Assembly (NCBI GenBank): GCA_011109175.1
Contig: RDEW01000056.1
Span: forward strand, 124,001 to 188,000
From: Dicyema japonicum
Taxonomy: Eukaryota > Dicyemida > Rhombozoa > Dicyemidae
Length of the DNA stretch: 64,000 bases
Direction of reading: 5' to 3'
The notes under the pieces were generated by a model. The model made no database searches, was not told the origin of the DNA, and saw only the letters and a list, made by a program, of their open reading frames with translations. Shown piece by piece: positions 44,206 to 55,303 of this stretch. The stretch's first letter is position 1. Each line of letters starts with the position of its first letter. Both the position numbers and the translations under genes were made by a program.

Positions 44206-45893
44206 ATGACTTTAATGCAGGTGTTGTCCTCCATTGCTAACCGGATTCGAGTAAATTCAATACTTTCAACTTCTGCTGCCAATTCTGGGTACATTTAGTA
44301 TTTCATCATAGTCACCCAACTTCATGCTGTTCTATTGCTGAGATTATGAGTGTCCTATTCTTCAAAGAAATGAGTTATTTCCCTGACTCCCCTAAGGATC
44401 CCTCAAATGACAGATTTATTCTATCAAAGGGGCACGCTGCTCCAATTTTACGCAGTTTGGACAGAACTAAGCCTCTATAACGAGGAGGACCTCCTAAATC
44501 TCCGTAAGATAGACTCTCCCTTGGAAAGACATCCAACCCCAGTACTATTACTTCCCATCGATTATTTTACTGATATTTCTATAATTTCAGAAACTCCCGT
44601 TCGTTGATGTAGCCACTGGTTCCCTTGGACAGGGCCTCAGTTCGGCTGTGGGAATGGCCTATGTCGGGAAATATATCGACAAAGCCTCGTATGTGTTGTT
44701 AAAAATCAAGATATCGAGTGTAATGCATCGTCGGTGACGGGGAATCGGCTGAGGGATCTGTTTGGGAGGCCATGGCTTTGGCTAGTTACTACAAATTGGA
44801 CAATCTTGTGGTCATTATCGACTGCAACTTTTATGGTCAGTCCCAAGAGACTATGCTTGGTCATGATGTGCAGACATATGCTGCCAGATGCTCTGCCTTT
44901 GGGTTTAACTCGATTGTGGTGGATGGACATGCCATCCCTGACATCGTTTTTGCCTTTGAGAGTGCTAGGAGAAAGAAAGACATGCCGACCGCTTTGGTTG
45001 CAAAGACTATGAAGGGGAAGGGCTTCCCTGGTGTGGAAAACCTTAATGGATGGCATGGAAAGGTCCTCGGTGATAAATCTGCTGCCGTTCTGGAGCTTCT
45101 GAGATCTGACTCTTCACGGACATCGGTGGTTGAATTGGTTCCCAAGCCGTTGGACGCTGTGCCTACAGTTGATTCCTCGAGGAAAACTTGTCTTTCATCA
45201 CCCCCAGACTACAGTATTGGAAAAATGGTGGGAGTGTGGCTTATGGTAGGTGGCAACAAGGACAGCATATGGGGACGCTCTTTTAAAGCTCGGGAAAGCA
45301 TCCCCCTGGGTGATGGCCATGGACGGAGACACTAAAAACTCAACCTTTGCATCCAAATTTGCGGTTTATTAGTGTTATCTATAAAAGGAGGCATTCAGTG
45401 GAGATAATCGTTTTATTGAATGCTTCATAGCAGAACAGAACATGGCTGGGGTAGCTATTGGGGCAGCCACTAGGGAAAGAGCTGTTGTGTTTGCCAGCAC
45501 ATTTGCCGCCTTTTGGACTAGGGCTTTCGATTAGATAAGGATGGGAGCTATTTCGATGACGAATGCTAATTTTGTGGGTTCTCATGCTGGAGTGTCTATT
45601 GGGGAGGATGGTCCTTCACAGATGGCCTTAGAAGACATTGCAATGTTCCGTTCTATTCCCGGGTCTACTGTCTTCTATCCAAGTGATGCTGTCTCTACTG
45701 AACGAGCTGTCGAGTTGGCTGCCAATACTCAGGGTATTTGCTTTATAAGGACCTCTCGACCTAATTTCCCAGTTATTTACGGCAATGATGAGTCATTTGC
45801 AGTAGGACATCCCAAAGTATGGCTGATAATTATGGTTAGGTTGTCAGAAGTAGTCCTAATGTTGTCTGTACTGTGATTGCTGCGGGTGTGACC
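44206..45893 (+). pseudogene. TKT: Animal-type transketolase, disrupted
   Basis: Transketolase moves two-carbon units in the pentose phosphate pathway using thiamine diphosphate. Seen in order are [59 protein letters not shown] (ThDP-binding GDG), [21 protein letters not shown] and [16 protein letters not shown] (catalytic Glu) with ICFIRTSRP. In-frame introns are 44289-44311 (23 nt), 44542-44590 (49), 45364-45387 (24) and 45817-45839 (23); 45250-45265 (16 nt) may be another. Defects are a frameshift at about 44446-44451, an unclear junction at 44693-44723 with TAA in the RVYC block, a TAG at 45532-45534 for the conserved Q of AFDQIRM, and truncation by a LINE after AAGVT. The C-terminal domain is absent. 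Confidence 0.85.
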
Positions 45894-47345
45894 TTAAAGA
45901 GGGAGTTAGTTGGCCTCATGCTGCAAATCTTGCCATATCTTGGACTTTTCTCTGCACTCTCAGACCCCTCTTATCTTTTATTCTGTGCAGCAACATGCGA
46001 GTTAATGATGGCATCTCTTTTTAGGAATTTTTCGTTCCTTATACTGATGCATCTCTTATTGACATTATTAGCAAATTTTCATCTTGATCTAGCTTCTCGT
46101 CGAGCCTTTAGTGTAGGGCAATCTTGATCCCTGCTCTCCTCGGTTTTCAAGAAGCAAGATAAAAAGCTCTTTGTATGCAGTGTAATACCATCTTGAATGA
46201 TCATAATGGAATGATCGTACGCGAAAAATAAATAAAAACACATCCGTTTCGTGTCTCAATTTCCTCATACACTACATCACATCGTGGGCTATCTTCCTTT
46301 GAGTTTAAAATCGCACAATGACTTCCCAGATTTCTCAAAATCTGTTCCAAGATATCTCAGGAAGCTAACAATGCTAATTCCGCATACGAAGTCTTTCTGA
46401 TTTCCTTTACAAATCCGATTGAAGAACCTCATAGCACTAAATTTTTCTTCTGACAGTTTAATCCATGAAGACAGCACGAGTCTTTTATCTCTTCCATGTA
46501 CACATTGAGTCTCTTCTCTGAGATCATGCTCGATCTTGACACAATAGACAGTAGCACGTCGTCTGCATATATCAGAGTTCTCGTACTTGGTGTAGTCTGA
46601 GATAGGTAATCGGCCATTAGAACGTTAAATAATACAGGGCTCAAAATTGATCCTTGTGAGACTCTTCTCTTCAAAAATATCATATTAAAAATAGCGTCCG
46701 CATCTAACATAGGATTTTATTTTTACTTTCACCCAATTCACTAGTTCCTATGGGCTTCCGTCCGAGATAACTGACCGATTATGGCTCTGTGGTTAACACT
46801 GTCAAATTCTTTTGATAAGCCGAACATATGACATTCACGAAACATTTGGATTCTCTGGCGTTGCATAACTGGAGTTGAGATGAAATAACCAATCACCGCA
46901 TGACCGTCCTAGGCGAAAACCAAATTGATTATTTCAGAAGTAGTCTTTTTTTCAGCTGATTTGTAAGCATCCAGAAGATAGTTTTTTCTATAATTTTCGA
47001 AATTGACCGAATCAGGTTGATAGGGCCATAATTGAAGGATCATTCTTCGATTTTTTTGTCTTCGCTACCATCCATACAATTGTCTTCTTCCATTCGTGTG
47101 GAGTATAACCAATTTTTATGCATGCGTTGAATATATCTTTGAGAACAGATTAAAATGTCGGGCCTTCTTTGAACATCCTATCTTTGATGAAATCACTGCC
47201 CGGAGGTTTTTTCTTGACAGCTCTTATTTCTATCTTCAGCTTTTTTAGAGAGATCTCTATAAATGCTGTTAGTCTCCAAGATTCTTTAGGAGGATATTGG
47301 GATCTTAGACGGTCCGTTAGAATAAGTTGTTTTAATGGCTTTCAA
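45894..47345 (-). mobile_element. 5'-truncated LINE family C inserted in transketolase
   Basis: The minus strand repeats 9480-10955 in inverse orientation: RVSQGSILSPVLFNVLMADY (motif B), LIYADDVLLSIVS (motif C), SFLRYLGTDF. Its 3' end CTCCCTCTTTAA abuts the transketolase codons, and its 5' end stops at 47345 in mid-RT, as in normal 5'-truncated LINE insertion. No target duplication was found because the downstream transketolase exon does not resume. Confidence 0.78.
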
Positions 47346-47810
47346 TGCTGATTTAAGTTTCTTTATAATAATTATTATTATTAGCACTTGGCTGGCACAA
47401 AAAAAGATTATTTGTTATTCCCCACTCTACTGGAAGGGTTTCCACAACTGCAAATATGTAATTTTTAATCTTTTTGCTGATTCCGTATATACTCTGTTTC
47501 TGTAGAAGTGGAAACTGGGTACACTTAATTAGTTGATTATGTTAACTTCTTTCTCAGGGGTTCCGGGGTTAATAAATTAAATCTAAATTTCGAAAATAGG
47601 CAAAGCCATTACGTCATTCGTAATTGACCCTCATGCTTACCCAAAAGCCGTTTTGATAAAATCAGACGTGCTCAAAAACGCCAGATATTTTATTTTTCCA
47701 TCGACATCCTTTTTATATATTTGTATTCTCCAGTTTTATATTTACTACTTTTTTGTGTATCTTTGTCTAACATTAATACATTCGCCTTATTTAGATTTTA
47801 TCGAGAAGCA
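47346..47810. repeat. Spacer with an inverted copy of 26690-26890
   Basis: 47375-47585 resembles 26690-26890 read from the other strand (shared CTGTTTCTGTAGAAGTGGAA). No gene is seen. Confidence 0.4.
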
Positions 47811-48029
47811 TCATAGGTGCTTAGACATAAGTGCTTTTATTGTCCAAGGTTCAAGCACGTAAGACGTCTCAACGGAAATCGGCTGGAAGAGGAACCAAAA
47901 TGCTACGGTACTTACTTTTTTTCGAATCTTCAGCACTACTATCTGCAAACCCACGCACAACGATGACTCTAGCGGAATCGCGTATGAGAAATTATCCGTG
48001 AACGTTGAATCGTAAGAAAGACATCTCAA
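47811..48029 (-). CDS. Unassigned two-exon frame
   Basis: The minus strand has FLIRDSARVIVVRGFADSSA then SAEDSKK, joined in frame through a 33-nt GTAAGT...CCAG intron to PISVETSYVLEPWTIKAL, stop at 47811. GTAAGTA is a canonical donor. FLIRDS recalls SH2 cores, but the rest does not support that. The start codon is unclear because a TAA precedes FLIRDS. Confidence 0.3.
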   Translation of the reverse strand: MRCLSYDSTFTDNFSYAIPLESSLCVGLQIVVLKIRKKVSTVAFWFLFQPISVETSYVLEPWTIKALMSKHL

Positions 48030-48169
48030 TTGGCTCTGTTGTATTTGGTTTGTTTAAAAATTGGGAATTCTCATTAAAATATAATTTTTTGTACCTGTTG
48101 ATTAATTTTAAAAATATTTATAATTATAAACAATTTATTATTAGGAAACATGAGTAGTTTTAATTATTG

Positions 48170-48610
48170 AGTCCAGCGGATATGATCGAGTGGCTGATAC
48201 CTCTGACTACTGCCAGGGATATCCTTTGGAAAAGCCACTCGGTTTCCCGACGCTCCCTAAAGGCTTTGGTCAATAGACACCCAAGTGCTCTAAGGAAAGA
48301 GACCCGCTCGTCTCGATGACCACTGGCTGTACATGAAACGGTTTAGGAGGCTGCTGTATTTCTTTATTTTTGAGTTTTCATATAAACGGGCGGACTCTCC
48401 CGCTTTCATTGTCGACCTCAAAAGTTTCGACTGGGAAAAGCTGTCAGGACATGCAGCATCCCAAATTAAGCATTTGCCCCGAGAGAAGGGGAAGACAGCA
48501 ATTCCATCGGTTCTAGGCTTCCCATCATCCCTACTCAAGCCCGTTGGTTCTAGAATGGATGAGTATCTCGCCAACTCGAGGGCGCGCTTCACCATATATA
48601 ATTATTATGC
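48170..48610 (-). pseudogene. LINE C-terminal nuclease-like domain fragment
   Basis: The frame contains EPTGLSRDDGKPRTDGIAV and FSRGKCLIWDAACPDSFS, then KIKKYSSLLNRF. EP-GL-R-DGKRPDG followed by WD-T--D is a hallmark tail of some animal LINE polyproteins. It is the downstream counterpart of the fragment at 4475-4735. The catalytic status is unknown. Confidence 0.6.
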
Positions 48611-48739
48611 ATTCGAAAAATAATATATTATGTTAGATTAATAAATGGGCGCATAATGCTATGTGGTGCCACATGGCTATTTGATTAAAGATTTAATCTT
48701 AAAAAAATATAAAACTCGCATTAAACTACATCCCTAATA

Positions 48740-49101
48740 GACTTTAAAATGCCCTCTTAATATTGCTTTCAGTCGATTTTCTGATATAAAATATCAATTT
48801 AGAACTTTTGGATTGTTAGATGGATCATTTTCATGTGCTGAATTAAATAAAATAAAACCTTTTCCAATTAAAGGTGAATATGATTGATTATTGTAAAATT
48901 CTATTACCAAAGAATATAATGTGAGAGTATTAACACTCTCAAAATTTACGGATATATATCCGCATCAGTTATAATTTCCTTGTTTAATATTCTGAACATA
49001 TGTTGTTTTGTTTGATTCGATTATCTTTATGTGTTAACTATTAAATACTAGAATTTAATTTTATATTTATTGAGATGTTGTAAAATTCGTCTGAGAATTT
49101 A
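48740..49101 (-). repeat. Inverted copy of the decayed Ig-like gene piece
   Basis: Read on the minus strand this matches 5690-6030 over about 340 bp, including SNNPKV and AENRLKAIL-type sequence (SENRLKAIL here). Where the first copy has TAA this one encodes leucine (GKGFILFNSAH), but it has other stops. It joins LINE family B at about 49102. Confidence 0.6.
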
Positions 49102-49800
49102 CTTGTCAAAAAGGTCCGGATATTTTATTTGACTATCCGCGATGTCTATATGATGGGTGTTTACGACTTGGCACCTCACTTTAATATGGAAGAAAGCTGT
49201 TGTGAGGATAATTCCAAAACCAGAGAAGCCAAACAGAGATCCGGCAAGCTACAGACAAAATAGCTAAATATGTTCTTTTGCGAAAGTAAGTGAACGTATC
49301 ATTTTCAAAAGGCTAAGCAGACAGATAGAAGGGAATGACTTTCTGATTTTGGAGCAGTGAAGATTTCGTCCCGGAAAAGGCTGTGCAGACTGTTTCTTTT
49401 TACTGAAATCTGAAATCATGAAAGCGTGGGATTCCAAGAATCAAATAAACTTATTATGTCTTGATATTCCGAGGAAGATTAATACTAGCCTTTTTATTTA
49501 TGCGGATGACGTAATCGTGGTGGACACATCTCTAAAATCATCCAATTCTGATGAAAGAATCCGGGAGTATGTTGACCAGATTGATGATTGGTGCAACTGA
49601 GAGGGATAAAGCTTTTTTCTGAAAAATCTTGTAACTCCATTTAAGCAATGTGAAAAAGCACCAGAAACAAGAATACAAACTGGGAGAAAACAATGTACAC
49701 AGTCTGCACTACGTGGATGTCGATTATGGACACTTAGGAAATTACATGGACGACATAAAGGTGAGGAGAAAGAGAGCCTTTTAGTTGCTCCGGAAGATTA
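49102..49800 (+). mobile_element. LINE family B copy with RT-core deletion
   Basis: The plus strand repeats the family B copy (6990-8560) in opposite orientation, but about 240 bp between the segment equal to 8040 and that equal to 7808 are missing. Motifs A and B are thereby lost, while LFIYADDVIVVDTSLKSS (motif C) remains. Confidence 0.65.
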
Positions 49801-50799
49801 TGATCTCCAAGAGGATACATCGTAACTTAGAATATTTGAAAAAACACAATACATAGAAGATATCGATGTTCAAAGATTTCTCAACTTTGGGCGAAATAAC
49901 GGATCTACGATGCAACATTTTTTTTCTCAACTTACCCAAAAATCAAATAGACATTAAAGCTTCCCTGTTATTTTCACTCAATAACATAAGGAACAAATTG
50001 ATGATATCTCCGAGTTGGGCCAATTGATCACTCGGTGCGAAAGATGCGAAAGTGAAACGGATCAGATGTACTTCTATAAGCATCTCAGTTAATTTTGGAC
50101 TAATTCCCTATCCTTAACTTTACTAGCATATCTTGATTTCTTTACCTCTTCTGGTGTCATAGTCTCCAACTTACTAACTCCTATTTGAGGATCACCAAGG
50201 AAACTTAGATAATGTTCTTACAAGTTTTGGTAGTTTTTAGTATACAGATGAACACGTTTGTGGTCTCTGTTGTCTGCAGTCATTTATATCCCTTACAGTA
50301 CTGAGACCTCGCTAACGGAGATTGTTCTCACAACATTCTAAAATGGCCATGGTTAGTGCCAATGGATACTGTCTCTAACAGCTTGATTTGTTCAATAGAA
50401 GAGAGCTTGATTATTGTCATTATGAGAAGTGCAATTGATTTTTCGTCACTTAAATTGACATTATCGCTGTGATTAGTTTTAAAGATTCTTTTGTAATTGG
50501 GTCAATCAACTGCCTATAAGTCTGGAATGGTTGTGGTCGTTCAACCAAGTGTGGTAGATAGACTGAATAGTTGAAAACAAGGAGACTGAAGGAGTCTAAA
50601 TTACCCACACAATTATCTCCTTCGAAAAGAAAAAGCGTGCTTCTAGCGAAACGAATATGGTTCATACAGAGATGACTCTTGACATGATCAAAATGCAGCA
50701 AACCCTCATAAATCCGAACAAAAAAATTTGGATGCCTTTTGGATTGTGAAGGGAATAAATGTACTAATTTCATTGTAGTTAATATTTATGTCTTCATAT
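49801..50799. other. Spacer with one unassigned minus-strand frame
   Basis: A 107-residue minus-strand frame (50450-50773), with NFFVRIYEGLLHFDHV, was noted but has no recognised family and may be chance. Otherwise the stretch is empty. Confidence 0.3.
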
Positions 50800-52260
50800 A
50801 TCTCTCTTTTTCGGAATCAATATTTTGCACGTCAACATTATAATCTTCACAAAGAATTGCAATTTCGTTATCGTTGAGCATTCAAAACAAAATCTTGCAT
50901 GATATCTTCATTTTTCTATGATAATGCATAAGTTATTGATTATGCCTGCATTCATTGGTTTAAGATGTGCAGTTGCGTTTTAGAAAAGAATAAAATTTCA
51001 ATATTTTCAAAAAAATTGTGTTAAACGTGGCTTTGAGCATTATTAATTAGTAAAAAGAAAGCATCTAGTTTACCATATATTGACATTAGTGGTAACAATG
51101 TGATCTTCTACTATCAGAAAACTTGAAAACGTTCGTCAAAGTTTTTATATAACTCCAAGAGTATATCGCATAATTTTCCAAGACATTTCCTAACGACTGC
51201 AGCGTTGGAAGGTGCGCAATATAATCAAATTGCATTACCCATAATGAAAGTTTGCATTCGAAGCATTTTATTCAGCCATCACCCTAATAATCTGTTTCGG
51301 ACCCTAAAGGCTGCCATTAAGTTTGATAAGTGATTCGTGAGGAATGTAAGATTTGTTGTAAAAGAAGGAACATCATTGTCTTTCATTATAAAAAAATTCT
51401 TTTTTAGAGACAAAAAAATTTTTCAGTAAATTTCCTCATTTAACCATCTCACTTTATGATTCAGAGATATCCACGGATAAAGATAACACATTTAGCGACA
51501 CTATTCACAACGTCTTGCACTAATATTTTTTCCACATAGTGCCTCTTGATAGGCAATTTATTGCAGAGATACCAATGGTGGCAAGTCTATTTTTCAGATC
51601 AACCGCACTCGGGTAGAACACAGTGCACGCCCACCAAAATGATCTCCTTGATCAGTCTGTCGCCACTGAAAAAAGTTTTGACCAGTCCAGTTCGTTCAAT
51701 ACACATTTCCAGTTCCATAAATATTTCCTCACCAGTCACTCTTCCTTTCAATGTAAGCAGATCTAATAATCCTTCAATATGATCTTTTATTGACCCCACA
51801 AATCAAAACAGCACAAAACGAAGTGTCTCTCTATTACATGTACTTTCATCAAGTGAAAGAGAAAAACTTTCAATTAGTAGAATTGATGCGCTTGGAATAA
51901 CAATTGTTTGACAATTCAGTGATTCTGCTAGCAACAATGTTTGCTGATAAACCAAGACTCTGTAATCAAATTTTCATTTGTAAATGGTTATGACGACTTT
52001 ACGATCAATTCGCATACAATATAACTGTACCACATTCTCAGTCGAATTATTCATATTTTTGACAAAATTTCGCTGATTTAATATAGAAAATTTAGTTTCT
52101 GTGCTTTTTCAAATCGCAATTGTCCACAATAAATTTCATAGTCATCTTTATGGTTAGACACGTATGCCTTTTTATACTCTATTCGTACACAGTTGTATCC
52201 ATACAGATCATGCATTGAAATTTTTGTTTCAAATCTGTAACAAATTATAAATGCTCCCAT
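50800..52260 (-). pseudogene. hAT transposase relic (GTF2IRD2-like)
   Basis: Minus-strand blocks in order are YEIYCGQLRFEKAQKL (BED-side region), SFSLSLDEST (the conserved LDESTD catalytic block), IEGLLDLLTLKGRVTGEEIF and MELEMCIERTGL, then degraded QEALCGK and VRWLNE sequence. These follow GTF2IRD2/ZBED-type hAT proteins. Frameshifts are common and no terminal repeats were located. Confidence 0.6.
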
Positions 52261-52369
52261 TTTTTTGAAAAGTTCTGTTTTCTAGTTATATTTTCCTTTT
52301 TTGAGGTACATACATTTATCCAGAACACAAAAAACAGATTAATGATAATAGCTCGAGAGGACACTGTTA

Positions 52370-52650
52370 CATAAACTAACTAATCACGTGATCCCAGCAC
52401 GCACTAACAGGGCCTCATCTTGGCCTGATGCTCCTCCCTCGACCCCACACAAGCACGTATCGGTCGAGTGACTAAACCTTCGCAGTCAAGACGGCGCGTT
52501 CCATGGATCATTCGTATCAAGGCTTCAAGTTGCAATGGTGGCTGGAACTCTCCAGAAATCCAGCGTTCCGTGATTTTGGAGGCTCTTTTCCAGCTTACCT
52601 CGATCTTCAAGACATTCGTCCATAGATTAGAAAGCATGACTGTCAAAATT
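52370..52650 (-). mobile_element. LINE 3' end, VRACVGSREEH family
   Basis: The minus strand reads LSNLWTNVLKIEVSWKRASK, PPLQLEALIRMIHGTRRL and TRPIRACVGSREEHQAKMRP, then the terminal block ending TCACGTGATTAGTTAG. It is the longest readable version of this shared C-terminus in the window. Confidence 0.6.
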
Positions 52651-52689
52651 ATTTTATTTCAAAATAAATAACATAATTTAAAAATTATA

Positions 52690-53640
52690 TTAATTTTTTA
52701 GATTATTTTTTGGGCCGCGTGGTTGAGACCCCTTGGTTAGAAGGACTACTTCTGGGAGTATTGCCTACAAAATCATTTGTAGCCCTTTTTACATCTTGTA
52801 AACAACGTTATACAAATAGACCTAAGACCATATCGGCCTGGGGTCTCTTAGGAACTTTCTGTCCTTTTAATCTGGTGATCCTGGATAACAATTATACAGA
52901 GATGGTTGAAATCATTTCTGTCTGGCTCACTGGGACATACTTACCCCCCCCCCCAAACGGAGTCCCGAAAAGCTTTGCACTCTCTACGGCTTTGTTCAAT
53001 TTCTACCTGAGTACCATATCCAAGCTGGAAGATACTCTGGTCCTTGTCCAATGCGGATGATTTGATCCTCGCGGCTCAAGATAGAAACATCAGTTCCACC
53101 TTAGCTCCTCTCCAAACAGACTAGATTCTCTAGAGTCTTGGTTGTCAACCAATCACCACTTCCCCTCCAATTCCAGCTTCAAACATAAAATTGTAGCTGA
53201 AAATTTTCTTGGGAAGTCTCAAAAACTCAAAAATCGTGGGAGTAATCTACGACAAATGTTTTACATTCTCCTCCACGTGGACCACGTGGTTGGAAAAGCA
53301 AAAAAGAAATTGAACGCCCTCCATCGGTGACCGGATCAATCTTTGGCTAACACAAGGAAACCTCTAGAATAATCTATAAACAGTATATCAAGACCACCTT
53401 GAACCACGCGAACCATTCGGGCCTCATCCTTTGCAGCTTGCAACATCAAATGAAACACATGCACACCGTCCGACCACCTTCACTGAGAATCCACCATTTT
53501 CCTTGTGGAAGATCACCTTTGCTCTAGGAACCTCGAATTTTTAGACGAAACTACGGAACCAGAACATCTTTTCCATTTCCTGACTTCATGAAGAACATCA
53601 GGAAGATAATTCCGATCATGAGGAGCCTGTTTTGTTAAGT
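52690..53640 (+). pseudogene. LINE RT fragment, motifs B and C to C-terminus
   Basis: The plus strand gives PNGVPKSFALSTALFNFYLS (degenerate motif B; the expected PQGS is PKSF), ADDLILAAQDRNISSTLAPL (motif C) and later TLNHANHSGLILCSLQ. It is preceded by a run of nine or more C at about 52945. Several frameshifts are present. Confidence 0.55.
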
Positions 53641-54984
53641 GGCTAAAATCCCTCAGCTACCTTCCGATAAAACCAAGTCAAAGAGTAGACATGACCACAT
53701 CTCTACCAAGGCCACCCAAAAACTTATTTTAAACGATAACTCTCCCCATTGACGGATGACTCGGAGACTAGACAAACTACGTTCTGGACTCTTCTTATTT
53801 TTGACTAGTTTGTCTCGGCTTTTATAACCAGACCAACTGTCAATGATACCACAAGAAACTTTCTCCTGTCCGTGACCTCCAGTACACATCGAAGACTTGT
53901 AGAAGCGGCTTGGACCATCTGGGGCTACTAACTAATCTAATTGACATCTATAAAACAGAGGTTATATTTACGTCATTTGGAGACTTATTGACTTTTCCCC
54001 CTTGCATCTATTCCCATTCCCCACTCTTATCTAAAATATAAAATGTTTCCACTAACCTCACATTGATATAGTTTGTCATAATTACTTTCCGGATTACATC
54101 TTTTTTAGAAGATAAATGATGAGTCATTCAATTACTTTGACCCAGCGGGAAATTTAGATAGCGTATCTTTATCATGAATGCCCCGTATAGTGGCCGCGTT
54201 TCTAAAGACCTGGAGGAATTGGATGCCGAGATTGTATCTCACTACAAGTCTTCCTCATTAGATTAAGGTAACGCAATAGGTTGTATGTTTTTCTGATACT
54301 GAAAACATATAGAGGAGCTGAAGGTAAAAAAAGGTTGAATTTATTATTTATAGATCAAAATAAGAGAGATATGTTAAAATTGGAAAAATCGATCGGGGAC
54401 CACCAACGGCATAAGCACAAAAGCGGATTGTACCATTAATATTTTTAATTAGATTTTGGGGGTCAATTCGTATTTTGAGGCTACAAGGGATTGGCATTAA
54501 AAAAAGAGATTATTTTGATGTTGGAAGACAAGAGGAGATCTCCATAAAGTTAGCTCTCCGGATGATATCTGACGCGAAAGTTAATGAGGAACAGTGATAT
54601 TACTGAGACAGGTGAGAATTATTGTCGAAGAAAAGCAAAAATGAGAGAAGACTTATCCATCTCTTTATTCAACCGGGAAACAATTTCGTTCCATGACGAC
54701 GAATTTTGACTTCGATTCAACTTATTGACAATGTCCTCTAGCTCACTGTGTTTTGATAATGTTTCTACTAGAATGCACCTGGATCAAGGGATCAGTAAGT
54801 TTGGTATTACATTTGGTCTTTGTAATAATTTTGTCTTATTCATTTCAGTTTATATTCCATTTAAATTTAAGAGAAAGCAGTTCCAGTTAAGAGCTTCAGG
54901 ATGACGATGAATCCCAAGCTCAGTCACAAAGTGTTAGGTCTTAATTAAGAAACAGGTTGTTTTTCTCTTTCAGGTAATAATATG
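53641..54984 (+). other. Spacer with a LINE endonuclease scrap at 54174-54264
   Basis: At 54174 the frame MNAPYSGRVSKDLEELDAEI matches VYAPHSGRVSKNPEELDVFY in the third full-length LINE. Only 30 codons survive. Nothing else is supported in this stretch. Confidence 0.45.
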
Positions 54985-55165
54985 TCACATGGGCCAAGCG
55001 ATACCTATGGGCTGCCTGTTAGATTAACCTTGAACCAAGATTAACTTGAATTAATTTTATAAATAATTTATTAACCACAAAAAATTAAATTTAAGTAATT
55101 TTTTTAGTCTACTCATTAATACAGTCGATATTTCTCCTTTCGAATTTTTTATCTATCAAATTAAA
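54985..55165 (+). repeat. Duplicated tail of the HtrL-like gene
   Basis: This copies 12140-12305: the codons for SDTYGLPV...LYQD-type C-terminus (altered here) and the following 3' flank. Its continuation, equivalent to 12365-12463, lies at 58500-58620 beyond the LINE. Confidence 0.7.
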
Positions 55166-55303
55166 CTATTTAAAACTACCTCCACGCGATTATTCGATAA
55201 AACATTAATTATTTCTGCTACTGGATAATACTGAGACTCAAACTTATACAGTCGCAATGAGGGATTTGTTCCAAAGTCTTTTTTAGCCCAAACCTATTTA
55301 TTT

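Noticed and set aside
45532-45534. Stop-codon reassignment (TAG as Gln) suggested by transketolase AFD*IRM
   Set aside because: The 980-residue LINE ORF, the MePCE-like and SANBR-like genes all use the standard code with normal terminators, and transketolase has other defects.
52945-52955. Poly-C run as a regulatory element
   Set aside because: It lies inside a degraded LINE RT frame and is best seen as simple-sequence expansion or a read artefact.
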